Shown: positions 7,250 through 17,025, counted from the stretch's first letter. The stretch is DNA of 64,000 bases from Acidobacteriota bacterium (GCA_028875575.1 JAPPDF010000067.1:22028-86027); one strand, 5' to 3'. Numbers and translations: made by a program. Notes: generated by a model from the letters alone, not told the origin.

Positions 7250-8548
7250 TCAATCCTGCAACCTGTGGTCGGAACTCTTGGGCGCAAACAAGATCACGAC
7301 GACTCCGACCCCGTAGATGAAACTGGTCACCCTTCCGATGCGGGCATAGTCCCCGTCGAAGTGAGCAATCAGCCATCCGGCCAACAAAACGGCTACCGCC
7401 GTCAGGATGCGACCGAAATTGAAGCTGACCCCGGCGCCGGTGGAACGGGCCGCGGTGGGAAAAAGCTCGGGCAGGAACAGCGGCAACCATCCGAAGTAGA
7501 CCCCGGAGAAGAATCCCAGGACCGAAGCCCAAATCAGAAAAGTATCATCGGTGGGAGTCAGCAGCCAGAACATGTACTGGCTGGAAAATAGAGCTCCCAG
7601 ACTCATCAGCAAATAGGTGCGATGCCGGCCCACCAGGCTGGCGATGACGCCCCCCAGGAGGCTTCCGATCGTCCCTGTCAGCGATCGGCAAAACTGAACC
7701 CAGGCTTTCAGGTGAGGGTCGGGCGGATCGGCGGCGGCGCCGGCCTCGCCGGCCCAGGGGATCATCCAGTTGGAGGCGCCCCACCCCCCCAGCAACGGAA
7801 CGGTCCCCAATGCGATACCGATCAGGGTCAACCGTCGCAGAGGCGGCCGGAAGACCTCGGCGGTGGCTTTGGACGGCTTTCCCGGGTCGGGCAGCGGAGC
7901 CCGTCGTTGCGCCAACCAGCGGGGCGACTCCGGAACCGCGGCCAGAACGAACAGCCCCAAGACGACGGGCGCCGCCCCCACCACCATCACCCAGCGCCAG
8001 GTGTCCGGGGTGATTTCAACTCCCGTGGCGGTCCAGGCCATCAGGAGCAGGCCCACGTTGGCCGCCGTCCCCATGATGCCCGCCAGGATCGGTCGTGAGA
8101 GATCGGACCAGGCCTCCGAGACAATGGCCACGCCATTGGGCCACATGCCCCCGATGCCCAGGCAGGTCAAAAACCGTATGACCAGCAACTCGAAGGGACT
8201 TTGAGCCCACCATGCCAAGCCGGAAAAAATGGAGAGGCACAGAATGCTCCACCCCATGGCCCTGACACGGCCGAACCGGTCTCCCAACCGGCCAAAGAGC
8301 CAGCCCCCCGCGGCGGCGCCGAAGAGAAAGGCGCACACATACCAGGCGAACCACTTTCCAACCAGCGCCTCGTTGGTCGACTGAAGCAGGTCGATGGCCG
8401 CCGAACGCATGGCCAGGGCGGTGATGGACATCTGCACCCCGGCGAACATCCAGCCCAGAAAGGCCGTCACCACGATCAGGTAGCGGCCGCCCGCGGATAG
8501 CGGTTGGGGAGAGGAACCCGACAGTCCCGCTGCTGAAGCATCCGGCAT
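7250..8548 (-). CDS. MFS transporter (sugar/aromatic acid type)
   Basis: A 432-residue integral membrane protein starting at ATG 8548 with AAGGTG upstream. Hydrophobic segments are consistent with 12 helices. The cytoplasmic loop motif GRLGDRFGRVRAMG between helices 2 and 3 is the MFS signature, and PESPRWLAQRR after helix 6 is typical of sugar or organic-acid symporters. The second half has LLGGVIASLVGRHRTYL and LPELFPTAARSTGAG. It sits with the exported oxidoreductases and probably imports their product or a related compound; the cargo is not known. Confidence 0.88.
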   Translation of the reverse strand: MPDASAAGLSGSSPQPLSAGGRYLIVVTAFLGWMFAGVQMSITALAMRSAAIDLLQSTNEALVGKWFAWYVCAFLFGAAAGGWLFGRLGDRFGRVRAMGWSILCLSIFSGLAWWAQSPFELLVIRFLTCLGIGGMWPNGVAIVSEAWSDLSRPILAGIMGTAANVGLLLMAWTATGVEITPDTWRWVMVVGAAPVVLGLFVLAAVPESPRWLAQRRAPLPDPGKPSKATAEVFRPPLRRLTLIGIALGTVPLLGGWGASNWMIPWAGEAGAAADPPDPHLKAWVQFCRSLTGTIGSLLGGVIASLVGRHRTYLLMSLGALFSSQYMFWLLTPTDDTFLIWASVLGFFSGVYFGWLPLFLPELFPTAARSTGAGVSFNFGRILTAVAVLLAGWLIAHFDGDYARIGRVTSFIYGVGVVVILFAPKSSDHRLQD

Positions 8549-8583
8549 GGTTGTCACCTTATTCCCTCGATTGTAGAGATTGG

Positions 8584-8994
8584 CTAAAACTTGACTCCCC
8601 GCCATTCGTCCTTGGCGGCGGTCACGTCCACCACGTTGCCGTCGGGGTCTTCGATCTTGAAGGCGCGATCGGGCAGCCGGCGGCGGTCCAGATCGATGCG
8701 CTCCTTGACGGTCTTGGAGGCCTCGGCGCCCCATTGGCGGCAACGCTGCCAGGCGGCCTCCAGGTCTTCCACCATGACGCCGAAGTGCATATACTCGTCG
8801 CCTTCCTCGATGCGGGGTCGATCGCAGTCGGCGGGCTGTTGGATCAGGGTGATGTTGGTGACGCCGTCGGTCAGGTCCATGCCCAGGCGGCTGGGCCTAT
8901 AGCCGATAAACTGCCACCCGAAGACACTCTCGTAGAAGCGACGGGATTCCTCCATGTCGCGGCAGCGGAGAGCCAGATGACGTATTCGAGCCAT
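8584..8994 (-). CDS. VOC family (glyoxalase/dioxygenase fold) protein
   Basis: A 136-residue single VOC module pair: IRHLALRCRDMEESRRFYESVFGW, then HFGVMVEDLEAAW and FKIEDPDGNVVDV. His6, His70 and Glu115 occupy the usual metal-ligand positions, so a divalent-metal lyase, isomerase or dioxygenase activity is possible. ATG 8994 has a GGAGG site 7 bases upstream. Its place after the MFS gene suggests a metabolic role, but the reaction is not deducible. Confidence 0.8.
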   Translation of the reverse strand: MARIRHLALRCRDMEESRRFYESVFGWQFIGYRPSRLGMDLTDGVTNITLIQQPADCDRPRIEEGDEYMHFGVMVEDLEAAWQRCRQWGAEASKTVKERIDLDRRRLPDRAFKIEDPDGNVVDVTAAKDEWRGVKF

Positions 8995-9072
8995 AATGTG
9001 CCTCCAGAATCGGTTTCTTCGTGGGTATCTCTTGTCCCCAGCCTGTCGATCTTCGACTGAGGCGCGGTCGCG

Positions 9073-10416
9073 CTATATCAGCTCTTCGATCGGCCGGCCG
9101 GTGGTGTCGTCGAAGGAGTTGGCGATCTTGACGGGCCGGCCCACCGGGGTCATGTATTCCTTGGTCCAGTCGATGCCCATGGCCTTGTAGATGGTGGCGA
9201 AGACGTCTCCCACGGAGATGGGACGCTCGGCCACGTATCCACCCCTCTCGTCGCTGGCTCCGATGACCTGCCCCCCCTGCAATCCCCCTCCGCCCAGGAC
9301 CATGGACCAGCAGAAGGGCCAGTGGTCGCGGCCGTTGATGGGGTTGATCTCAGGCGTGCGGCCGAACTCGCCCATGGCCATCACGATGGTGGATTCCAAC
9401 AGCCCGCGCTGCTCCAGGTCCACCAGAAGAGCCGTCAGGGTCTGGTCCAGAGTGGGGCACAGCAGGGCCCGCAGCTTCTTGTCGTTCTCTCCTCCCGATC
9501 CCCGGCCGTGGGTGTCCCAGCCGCTGTCCAGGTTGTAGCCGGCCGCGGTGACGAAGCGGGAGCCGGCTTCCACCAGGCGCCGGGCCAGCAGGGCGCTCTG
9601 ACCGAATCCGTAGCGGCCGTAGGCGTCCTTGGTCGTCTCCGACTCCTGAGAGAGATCGAAGGCCCTCTTCATGGCCGGAGACAGGATCATCTCCATGGCC
9701 TTGTCCCGAAAGGTCTCCCGCGCCGCCGCTTCCGTCAGGACTTCCTTGCGGCGGTAGAGGCCGTCCACCACTTGCAGAAAGCCGCGGCGATCCTCGATCC
9801 GCTTCTCGGTGATGGATTTGGGAAGGGTGAGGTCCTTGAGCTTGAAGTCCTTCTTGCTGGGATCGGGGACCACCAGAGGATTGTAGGCGGCTCCCAGGGA
9901 AGACGCTCCATAGTAGCTCTGGGTGAGGTGGGGCGCGCCCAGCACGTAGGGAGGAATGTCGTTGCGAGGCCCCAGCTCCCTGGCAATGATGGACCCCACG
10001 CTGGCAAACTCCATGGCCGGGGCCGGGCGGTGACCGCTGGTGATGTACTCCCGGCCCAGGGGATGGTCCACTTCCTCGTGGGTCATGGAGCGAATGATGG
10101 ACAGCTTGTCCATGTGGCGGGCCATCCGAGGCAGGATCTCGGAAACCTGGATTCCGGGCACGTTGGTGCCGATGGGCCGGAAACCGCTGCTGGGTTTCGG
10201 ATCCCAGGTGTCGACCTGGCTGGGCCCCCCTTCCAGCAGGAGCAGGATACAGGCCTGGGCCTTGGCCGGGGAGGCCTTGACACCCGAAGCAGCCATCAGG
10301 CCCTTCATTTCGAGATACTGGCCCAGGTGGATCCCCACCAGGCTCAGAGACCCCACCCGCAGAAAGTGCCGGCGAGCCAGGCTCTCGCAAAAACTGTCGC
10401 ATCCCCATCGGTTCAT
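9073..10416 (-). CDS. DUF1501 protein, TAT-type signal
   Basis: 447 residues. The N-terminus has ARRHFLRVGSLSLVGIHLG, a twin-arginine-like export signal. The body carries family marks of the sulfatase/phosphatase-like DUF1501 fold: LLLEGGPSQVDTWDPKP, MARHMDKLSIIRSMTH, the GWDTHGRG metal-site region and MGEFGRTPEIN. DUF1501 genes almost always follow a DUF1549/DUF1553 gene, as here (22 bases downstream of it). They are abundant in Planctomycetes and Acidobacteria, but their biochemical role is unknown. Confidence 0.9.
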   Translation of the reverse strand: MNRWGCDSFCESLARRHFLRVGSLSLVGIHLGQYLEMKGLMAASGVKASPAKAQACILLLLEGGPSQVDTWDPKPSSGFRPIGTNVPGIQVSEILPRMARHMDKLSIIRSMTHEEVDHPLGREYITSGHRPAPAMEFASVGSIIARELGPRNDIPPYVLGAPHLTQSYYGASSLGAAYNPLVVPDPSKKDFKLKDLTLPKSITEKRIEDRRGFLQVVDGLYRRKEVLTEAAARETFRDKAMEMILSPAMKRAFDLSQESETTKDAYGRYGFGQSALLARRLVEAGSRFVTAAGYNLDSGWDTHGRGSGGENDKKLRALLCPTLDQTLTALLVDLEQRGLLESTIVMAMGEFGRTPEINPINGRDHWPFCWSMVLGGGGLQGGQVIGASDERGGYVAERPISVGDVFATIYKAMGIDWTKEYMTPVGRPVKIANSFDDTTGRPIEELI

Positions 10417-10438
10417 GACCGGGACTCTCCTTATGAGT

Positions 10439-12946
10439 TCAGTGGTTGTTCAGGAACTGCTCCGAGTTCACCACGGCCCACAGCAGATCTTCCACCGCCT
10501 CTCGCCGTGAATCCTGCCGCCGGATCATGTCTTTCAGCGCGGCCTGCTCGGCTTCCGTGGGGAAGCGGCACAGGGCGGCCAGGTACAGCTCTTCAAAAAT
10601 GGCCTCATCGGAGGCTTTATGCTGCAGCAGGCGGTCCACCCGTCCTCCCTTCCGGGAGAGCTTGGCGGTGAAGGTCGGACCCGCCAACTGGTGCAGGGCC
10701 TGCAGCAGGCTGGGCTTCATGTCGCGTTCGGGAATAAAGCTCAGGTCGGGCTTCCCGTAGACGTTGAAGAAGTTTCCGTCTTCTCCCTTCACGCCGCTCA
10801 CGTGGGAGATGGCCCTCAAGAGCACCTCGGTGTCCAGGGGGCGTGGAAGCGCCCTGGAATAGTTGACCCGGTCGTAGCGGTTGGTGGGGTTGGGATCTCC
10901 CGAAAGCTGATAGGTCCTGGACTCCACCATGAGACGAATCAGGGAACGCAGATCGTAGCCGCTCCTGACAAAGTAGCGGGCCAGGGCTTCCAGCAGCCTG
11001 GGATGGGTAGCCAGGTTGTTGGATCGAAAGTCGTCCACCGGATCCACGATCCCTCTTCCGAAAAAGTAGCCCCACATGCGGTTGGCCATGGCCGGGGCGA
11101 AGTAGGGGTTTTCAGGAGAGGTCATCCACTCGGCCAGCGCCAGCCGCCAGTCCTCCCGCCGGTCCTCGGGCACGGGACTCCCGTCCAGGAACCTGGGCTG
11201 AACCTCCTGTTTGCTGCGGGGGTGTATGACCTTGGCCCCCTTGCCGAACGTCCCGTAGCCTTCGGGATCGTCCATGATCACGAAGTCCACTTGGGGAAAT
11301 CCCGGATGGAGGTTGCTCAGTCGCCCGAAGAAGGCGGTCAGACCCCAGAACTGGTCCTGGCTCCAGGTCTCGTAGGGGTGGTCGTGGCACTGGGCGCAGT
11401 CCATTCGCCGGCCCAGGAAGACCCGGACCTGCTCCCCCATGGCATTCTGCGGCAGAGGCACGGCCGTGCCTCCCATATCCTCGTAGTGGCGGGAGGGGCC
11501 GTCGAAGCCCTGGGCGGCCACCCGCTCCCGGGCGAACTGATCGTAGGGCTTGTTCTCGGCAATGGCCCGGCGAACCCAGTCCTTGTAGACCGGGCTGATC
11601 ACCCGCAGGAAGTCGTAGAAGCGCCAGGACCAGTGATCCACGAACTCGGGCGACCGGAGCAGCAGGTCGATGAGCCGGCTCCGCTTCTGCGGGTCCGGGT
11701 CGGCCAGGAACCGGCGCACGCGATGGACGGGAGGCAGCCTGCCGGTCAGGTCCAGGCAGAGACGCCGCAGAAACTCGGCGTCGGAGGAGAGCGGTGAGGG
11801 AACCAGGTGAAATTTGCGGGCCTTGGCGAAGACATGGTCGTCAATGAAGTTGTGGCGGGGAACCTCGGGATAGGCCGCCACCGGCTCCTCGATCACACCC
11901 ACGGTGGCGCTGGCGCTCTGCCCGCCGGCCAGCACCTGGATGGAGGTCTCGCCCACGCGCCGCCCCGTCAACCGGCCATCGGGTCCCACCGAAACCACTT
12001 CCGGGTTGTTGGACAGGTAACGCACCTGGCGGGTGAAATCCTCCCGGGTGCCGTCAGCCCAATGGGCGGTGACCAGCAGTTGCCTCGCCCCTCCCTTCTG
12101 CAGCACCACCTGACCGGGCCTGACCGCCACCCGCTCCAGGGCCGTGGATCGAGAGCCATTCCTGGACCCGTAGACCGCGCCCCCGGCGACCCAGTCCCGG
12201 ATGCGCCCATAGTCGGGGGAGTCTTTGCGGAGCCGTTGGCCGCCCCCGTGGGGCACCGCCAGGCTGGCTTTGAGCAGCAACAGGCTCCGGTCGGGATCCT
12301 CCATGCGGATCCGGGGCACCTTCTCGCCGGTCTCGGCCGTGAGGACGTGGAAGGCACCGCCCTCCGCAATCCAGCCGTAATCCTCCCGGGGAGCAGCAGC
12401 GTTCTTGGAGAGCTTGAACCCGCCCTGCCCGGTGACGCTGCCGTGGCACTCGGTGCTGTTGCAGCCCCGCTTGGTGAGAATCCTGGCGATTTCGGGGTCG
12501 AAACGAAGAGGAGGGCTTATGGTCGAATCCCGCACCTGCACGGCCGCCCGCAGAACCTGACCCGAGGACTGGACGGTCAGCAGCGTCCGGCCGTCGGATC
12601 GCGCCTTCACCCGGCCCCGGGCATCGATCTCGGCCAAGGCGGGATCGGCAATAGTGAATCGGCTGCCCTCGGTCAGGTCACGCTCCAGACCGTCGGCATA
12701 GGTTCCGATGACCAGAAGCTGCTGGGCGGCGCCCTTGCCCCGCAGTCGCACCTCTTCGGGCAGGAGCCTGACGGACAGCAGGCGGGCGGCGGGGGACGAC
12801 TCTGCGCCCGTCTTCAGGCCGGCGGACCCAAGAGTCGCCGGCCAGCCCAACAGCCCTATCGACAAGGCGATTGTGCAGAGATCGGACCAGGGGAGAGTTC
12901 TCCCCAACCGCCCCGGACTCCTGTTCCCTGTTCTCATCCTGTCCAT
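10439..12946 (-). CDS. DUF1549/DUF1553 protein with Ig-like and cytochrome-like motifs
   Basis: 835 residues from ATG 12946 (AAGGA upstream, 8 bases after the previous stop). Order: signal/anchor helix at about 20-40; a bacterial Ig-like domain (SVRLLPEEVRLRGKG..); a haem-type segment GCNSTECHG (CX4CH); a second Ig-like domain (ERVAVRPGQVVLQKGG..); DUF1549 with MDCAQCHDHPYETW (CxxCH); DUF1553 at the C-terminus. The family is thought to be periplasmic and possibly c-type-haem-bearing. It is always paired with DUF1501, and its function is not established. An in-frame extension to 14068 only shadows the upstream gene. Confidence 0.88.
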   Translation of the reverse strand: MDRMRTGNRSPGRLGRTLPWSDLCTIALSIGLLGWPATLGSAGLKTGAESSPAARLLSVRLLPEEVRLRGKGAAQQLLVIGTYADGLERDLTEGSRFTIADPALAEIDARGRVKARSDGRTLLTVQSSGQVLRAAVQVRDSTISPPLRFDPEIARILTKRGCNSTECHGSVTGQGGFKLSKNAAAPREDYGWIAEGGAFHVLTAETGEKVPRIRMEDPDRSLLLLKASLAVPHGGGQRLRKDSPDYGRIRDWVAGGAVYGSRNGSRSTALERVAVRPGQVVLQKGGARQLLVTAHWADGTREDFTRQVRYLSNNPEVVSVGPDGRLTGRRVGETSIQVLAGGQSASATVGVIEEPVAAYPEVPRHNFIDDHVFAKARKFHLVPSPLSSDAEFLRRLCLDLTGRLPPVHRVRRFLADPDPQKRSRLIDLLLRSPEFVDHWSWRFYDFLRVISPVYKDWVRRAIAENKPYDQFARERVAAQGFDGPSRHYEDMGGTAVPLPQNAMGEQVRVFLGRRMDCAQCHDHPYETWSQDQFWGLTAFFGRLSNLHPGFPQVDFVIMDDPEGYGTFGKGAKVIHPRSKQEVQPRFLDGSPVPEDRREDWRLALAEWMTSPENPYFAPAMANRMWGYFFGRGIVDPVDDFRSNNLATHPRLLEALARYFVRSGYDLRSLIRLMVESRTYQLSGDPNPTNRYDRVNYSRALPRPLDTEVLLRAISHVSGVKGEDGNFFNVYGKPDLSFIPERDMKPSLLQALHQLAGPTFTAKLSRKGGRVDRLLQHKASDEAIFEELYLAALCRFPTEAEQAALKDMIRRQDSRREAVEDLLWAVVNSEQFLNNH

Positions 12947-12954
12947 GCGGTCCT

Positions 12955-14955
12955 TCAGTTGCCCGGAGAAAGCACTTGGCTGACGGCCGATCCGCCTTCC
13001 GCGGGGTGGAGCACCATCATGGGGATTCGGGCCACGGGTATCGATGCTCCCATCTTTCCCTCCCAGATGGGCCGAAAGGGATCCTCCCCGGTCATCTTGC
13101 GATAGCGGTTCAGCCGGCCGGGTTGAACCGGACGCAGGTGGAACCGGAGCCACCGGGGAGTGGCCGTTGGGGGCGCGTCCGGACGAACCGCCAGCAGCAG
13201 GGTGACCACCTGGTCTTCCGCGGCAAAGACCTCCTTGCGGCCCTGTTCCTGGGGCAGTCCCAGCTCCGGCCCCATATCGGCTCCCGGTAGCACCTCGACC
13301 CCCTCGGGGAGGTTGTCCACCGAGACCGCCAGGTCTCCGGCAAACCCCTCCTCCCGGCTGATAATGACGCTCACCTTCTTGGCCTCGCCGGGATAGAGAT
13401 TGACTCGATCCAGCTCGATCATCCAATCGAGCATTTCCCGGCCCAGAATGTTCAGAACCTCCGCCACCTCGACCTCGCCCACGTGGGGCACCTGGGGACG
13501 CACCAGGAGCCGATAGCGGAATCCGGCCCCTCCCTTGCGGCGGGTCACATCCCGAACCCGGATCAGGTAGGATCCGCTCTCCGGGAGGCTGAAGACCATC
13601 TTGGACTCTGCCGTCTTCCAGAACCACATGTTCTGGGAGGCCTGCCGCTTGTAAATATTGTTGACCAGTTCCCGGCCTGCCTCGTCGACGACCTCGATGC
13701 GCGGATTGAAGTAGGGGTAGTGGCGCTCGGGAGTCTCGATCTCGAAAGCCAGGTCCCCCGCCTCCTCCAATTCGAAACGGAAATGGTCCACGTCGGCGGG
13801 AAAGTCGATGGCTCCCTCGACAATGGAGGGAATGGCAACGGTGAGGGCCTGCCTGGCAGCGTCGTTGGGCTCCTGTTCCTGGACAATGGCGGCTGGGTCG
13901 GCGGCGGCAGGGCCGGTCGGACTCTCCTCGCCGCTCAGACCCATCAGGTCCCTCAACTGCTTTTCCAATACGGCCAGTGTCGCCTGGCGGGCCGATCCTC
14001 CCGATCGAGCCTGCAATCGGACCAGGCGGTCCGGCTCCAGCCTGCGGGTGAAGCCTCGCTCCTGCCATCGGTTCGCGGCCAGCTTGTCAAGGCCCCGGGC
14101 CCGGACCAGCGGAGGAAAGTCGGCGGGAGCACCGATCTGCAACTGGTAGGAGGCGCCCGGCTCCCCCTTGACTTCCAGGGTGTAGGAGCCGCCTTTCGCG
14201 AAGCGGTGGATCAACCTGGGCTTGTAGGCCGAGATGAACTTGTGGAAGACGGCGGTATTGGCGGCGCCCAGCTTCACCCGGCGCTCGGCATCGAACCAGC
14301 TCTGGCCGGGCCCGGAGAGTTCCAGAGAAAACCCCGGAGCCCTCCGTAGGTCCCCCCACAAACGCTGCACGCCTTCCACCACCTCGAAGGCCAACTCCTG
14401 GTCCTGATGGGCCTCGAACCGGTAGAAGTCGGCCTGGCCCTCTTCGGCAATCCGCCCGCTGAGGGCCGAGGGAACGGCTATGGACTGAGCTTCCTTCGCA
14501 GTCCCATGCTCCTCGGCCGTCTCCTGGAGGGTGGGCATGGGAACCACCCAGAAGATCAGCTCGTTCGAGACGCCCTTGGACGAAATCAGCCTCAAGGCGT
14601 GGGGGCCCCTTTTGACTCCCGGGTCGATATTGACGGCCGCCACCACCCGTTGCCCCGGGATGTCCTTGACCTTGCGCCCCTCCTTCATCCTGGCCGAGCC
14701 GGGCTCCACCCGGACTACCCGACCCTGGATGGCGTCGGTGTCGGCCCAGAGAGCGTGGGCCCCCTCCAGGTTCCTTCCCAGGATCTCGATCTCCACGCTG
14801 CTCCCCGGCTGCCCGCCCAGAGGAAACATGTGGATGGCTTCAGGATCGGTGGGCTGGAGCCCGGCGGCGCCGGATTCAGCCTGCGGAACTCCCGACAGGA
14901 GAAGCGCAATAACCGCACAACCCCAATATCCTGCCGCCTTTCGCCGGAATGCCAC
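12955..14955 (-). CDS. Secreted protein with pre-peptidase C-terminal (PPC) domains
   Basis: 666 residues from GTG 14955, preceded by GAGGCGAAG; an in-frame GTG at 14976 lacks a ribosome binding site. A signal segment (GYWGCAVIALLLSGVPQAESG) is followed by an IPT/TIG-like segment near GGQPGSSVEIEILGRNLEGA. Two PPC-type beta domains follow: GRIAEEGQADFYRFEAHQDQELAFEV and GAIDFPADVDHFRFELEEAGDLAFEI. These modules usually help secretion or bind carbohydrate. It is first in an operon with the DUF1549/DUF1553 and DUF1501 genes, a combination typical of planctomycete-like export clusters. Function unknown. Confidence 0.82.
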   Translation of the reverse strand: MAFRRKAAGYWGCAVIALLLSGVPQAESGAAGLQPTDPEAIHMFPLGGQPGSSVEIEILGRNLEGAHALWADTDAIQGRVVRVEPGSARMKEGRKVKDIPGQRVVAAVNIDPGVKRGPHALRLISSKGVSNELIFWVVPMPTLQETAEEHGTAKEAQSIAVPSALSGRIAEEGQADFYRFEAHQDQELAFEVVEGVQRLWGDLRRAPGFSLELSGPGQSWFDAERRVKLGAANTAVFHKFISAYKPRLIHRFAKGGSYTLEVKGEPGASYQLQIGAPADFPPLVRARGLDKLAANRWQERGFTRRLEPDRLVRLQARSGGSARQATLAVLEKQLRDLMGLSGEESPTGPAAADPAAIVQEQEPNDAARQALTVAIPSIVEGAIDFPADVDHFRFELEEAGDLAFEIETPERHYPYFNPRIEVVDEAGRELVNNIYKRQASQNMWFWKTAESKMVFSLPESGSYLIRVRDVTRRKGGAGFRYRLLVRPQVPHVGEVEVAEVLNILGREMLDWMIELDRVNLYPGEAKKVSVIISREEGFAGDLAVSVDNLPEGVEVLPGADMGPELGLPQEQGRKEVFAAEDQVVTLLLAVRPDAPPTATPRWLRFHLRPVQPGRLNRYRKMTGEDPFRPIWEGKMGASIPVARIPMMVLHPAEGGSAVSQVLSPGN

Positions 14956-15432
14956 GGCTTCGCCTCGATGGAACACGGATCTGGCGGAAGTATACCGGAG
15001 TGAGCCCCTCGTCTCAATCTTCGAGGATCATCCGGGAAGGGCTGCGAACGGTAAAAGAGATATTCACGACCGAGCAGGAAGAATGACCGCGCAGCAGTTC
15101 TCTTCGTCTGGGCATCGCCTGTGCGAGAACCCCGCACAGCATCTATTTCCACGATTTTCGTGAAACGCTCCGGCGCAGGCCGTCGCATCCGCCGGGCGGT
15201 CGCGGATTTGGCGTGGGTCGATGAGATCCTGCACGCCCTCCGGGCGTACATTCCGCCATAGCGGGGCCGTCACTGCCAGGAAGGGAGGCTCTGGGGAAGG
15301 AGTTGACCTGGAAGGTTCTTGCGAGAACCAGGAGAGGAACTCAGCGATCCACTGAGTCGGGGAAAATCTCCCGTTGAGTTCAGCAGAGTTGATTGCTCGA
15401 TAGCAAGAGGCTTGGGAACGTTCTGGACGGTC
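14956..15432. other. Intergenic region, with 3'-flank duplication
   Basis: No supportable gene. A GTATACT word near 14990 (minus strand) could be the -10 element for the PPC-domain operon. The right end (about 15372-15465) matches 16944-17040 in order and orientation, including TTCAGCAGAGTTGATTGCT against TTCAGCAAAGTTGATTGCT and GAGCGAAGGTCTT in both. This shows that the duplication of the neighbouring TlpA modules included their 3' flank. Confidence 0.5.
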
Positions 15433-16713
15433 CTAACCTGGCCTCAACGAGCGAAGGTCTTCCAATGTAATCTCGACATCAAGCCCCTTGGTGTTTCCGA
15501 ATTCCTCAAGGTGGTCCACCGCCTTCTCGATCAGGGAAGTGACGGGAGGGAACAGGGCGGGCAGTCGGGATAGAATCTTGCCGTCCTCGCCGACCAGCAC
15601 GTAGCTCGGATAGCCCTCGATGCGCAAGACACGCTCAAAGTCGCTCCCCTTGCCTGCATGCCAGTTCGTCCAAGGCATCGGTTCATCCTCGATAAACCGG
15701 GTCACGGTCCCAAGATCTTCGTCCCCGCTGATCGCGACGATGGCAAACCGATCGGCCGGCAGCTTGGCAACCAGTTCCCGAAGCTTGGGAAAGGCTTCGA
15801 CGCACGGCCCGCACCAGGTTGCCCAAAAATCGAGCAGCACGATGCGGCCGCGATAGTCCGACAGTCGTTCCTCGACGCCGTCGAGCCGCCTGCCCGTCAC
15901 GTCCGGCAGCACGGCGCCCACGGTCCCTTGGCGCAGGCTGCGAAGCAACTCCGCCTCCGCCTCGTTCAGCGTTTGAGGAGTTGCGGTGCCGCCACGGTCC
16001 AATCCCAGGAACTTCTCCGCCTCCACGCCGGCGCTCAATCCGGTGGCCACCTCGATCGCCCGCTGACGCAGGACCTCCCGATCATCGGCCGACAGCACCA
16101 ACTGCTGGTTGGCGGCACGCATCATTCCGGCTGCCACGTAATACTTGCCGTTGGCACGCAATACGGGGTCTTCCGCCTCGGACGCCATTTCCTCGAAGAA
16201 CTTTGCAACTTGCGGCCCGTAAGGAGTCTGAGAGTAATAGATCTCGCTCAGCACCCGAGGCCACTCCTGGTAGTCGGGTGCGTAGGCGAGGAGAGCCTTC
16301 GCGCCGATGTAGAAGTACCGGCCGGATTCTTCGAGGGCATTCATCGGCCTCACGAGAAACTCCGCCGCTTCCATTGTCTTGTCATGGGTACCGCCCAATT
16401 TCAGGATGGCGGTGGCTGCAGCTAAAGCAGGATCGAAGTCAGGGGGCTTTGGAAGACCATCTCTCATTTCACGAGGCGACCTGCCCTGCTGAGCGCCCTT
16501 CCTGTAATGCTCCCGACTGTCTTTCTGCCAGGCGCGCTCCTGGTCGAGGAACTCTTGCACCACGGCCCAGTCCGCCCCGATCTCAGGTGGCTCAGCATCC
16601 GGAGCGACTGCGCGCTGGCACGACCCCATCGGAGTCACCAGCGCCGCCGCAACAAGGATCCAACCGAGCGAACGCCATCGAAGCGTGCGTGGGGCGCTGA
16701 TCTCGTTTTCCAT
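15433..16713 (-). CDS. Lipoprotein with C-terminal TlpA/ResA-type thioredoxin domain
   Basis: 426 residues from ATG 16713 (AAAGG upstream); an ATG at 16740 is also in frame. The N-terminus ends in PMGSC, a likely lipobox, with Cys32 as the lipid anchor. A helical, repeat-like region of about 200 residues precedes a thioredoxin domain with FWATWCGPCVEAFPKL near residue 300. TlpA proteins reduce disulfides in the periplasm, for example in cytochrome maturation. The thioredoxin part is about 85-90 percent identical in DNA to that of the next gene (17026), but the N-terminal parts are unrelated. It carries a C-terminal tail that the neighbour lacks. Confidence 0.85.
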   Translation of the reverse strand: MENEISAPRTLRWRSLGWILVAAALVTPMGSCQRAVAPDAEPPEIGADWAVVQEFLDQERAWQKDSREHYRKGAQQGRSPREMRDGLPKPPDFDPALAAATAILKLGGTHDKTMEAAEFLVRPMNALEESGRYFYIGAKALLAYAPDYQEWPRVLSEIYYSQTPYGPQVAKFFEEMASEAEDPVLRANGKYYVAAGMMRAANQQLVLSADDREVLRQRAIEVATGLSAGVEAEKFLGLDRGGTATPQTLNEAEAELLRSLRQGTVGAVLPDVTGRRLDGVEERLSDYRGRIVLLDFWATWCGPCVEAFPKLRELVAKLPADRFAIVAISGDEDLGTVTRFIEDEPMPWTNWHAGKGSDFERVLRIEGYPSYVLVGEDGKILSRLPALFPPVTSLIEKAVDHLEEFGNTKGLDVEITLEDLRSLRPG

Positions 16714-16745
16714 CGCGTGGCCTTTCAGGTGAACGGGCATGAATA

Positions 16746-16861
16746 GGGGACGTTGTTCAATTACTGGAATTACTTCGATCGGCCGCTGTTGAATTGCTTT
16801 GATTCAGTAACGTCTCCTACTGGCTCTTTACAGGTTATTCCAGTAATTCAAAAACGTCCCC
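16746..16861. mobile_element. MITE-like element with 25-bp inverted repeats
   Basis: A 116-bp element bounded by 16746-16770 and 16837-16861, which are inverted copies matching at 23 of 25 positions (core GAATTACTGGAAT, outer end GGGGACGTT). The inside is AT-richer and has no gene. It lies between the two TlpA genes, just upstream of the start of the first. Size and structure fit a miniature inverted-repeat element; no target duplication is obvious. Confidence 0.6.
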
Positions 16862-17025
16862 AGCGCTCAAGGTTTATGCCCCTTCGCTGCGGCAGCGATT
16901 GAGTGCGTGCCTCAATGCGGCACTTGAAGGGTCCATTGCCGATTTCAGCAAAGTTGATTGCTTCAGGGCGAAGGGCATGTGAACGTCTCGGCGGCGTCAA
17001 TCCGGATGGGTGGAGCGAAGGTCTT

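Noticed and set aside
12947..14068. Upstream extension of the DUF1549/DUF1553 frame
   Set aside because: It lies inside the PPC-domain gene on the same strand; the ATG at 12946 has its own ribosome binding site and the extension has no family match.
15140..15260. Possible transposase fragment on the plus strand
   Set aside because: The short frame (AVADLAWVDEILHALRAY) has no recognisable family motif and no second supporting segment.
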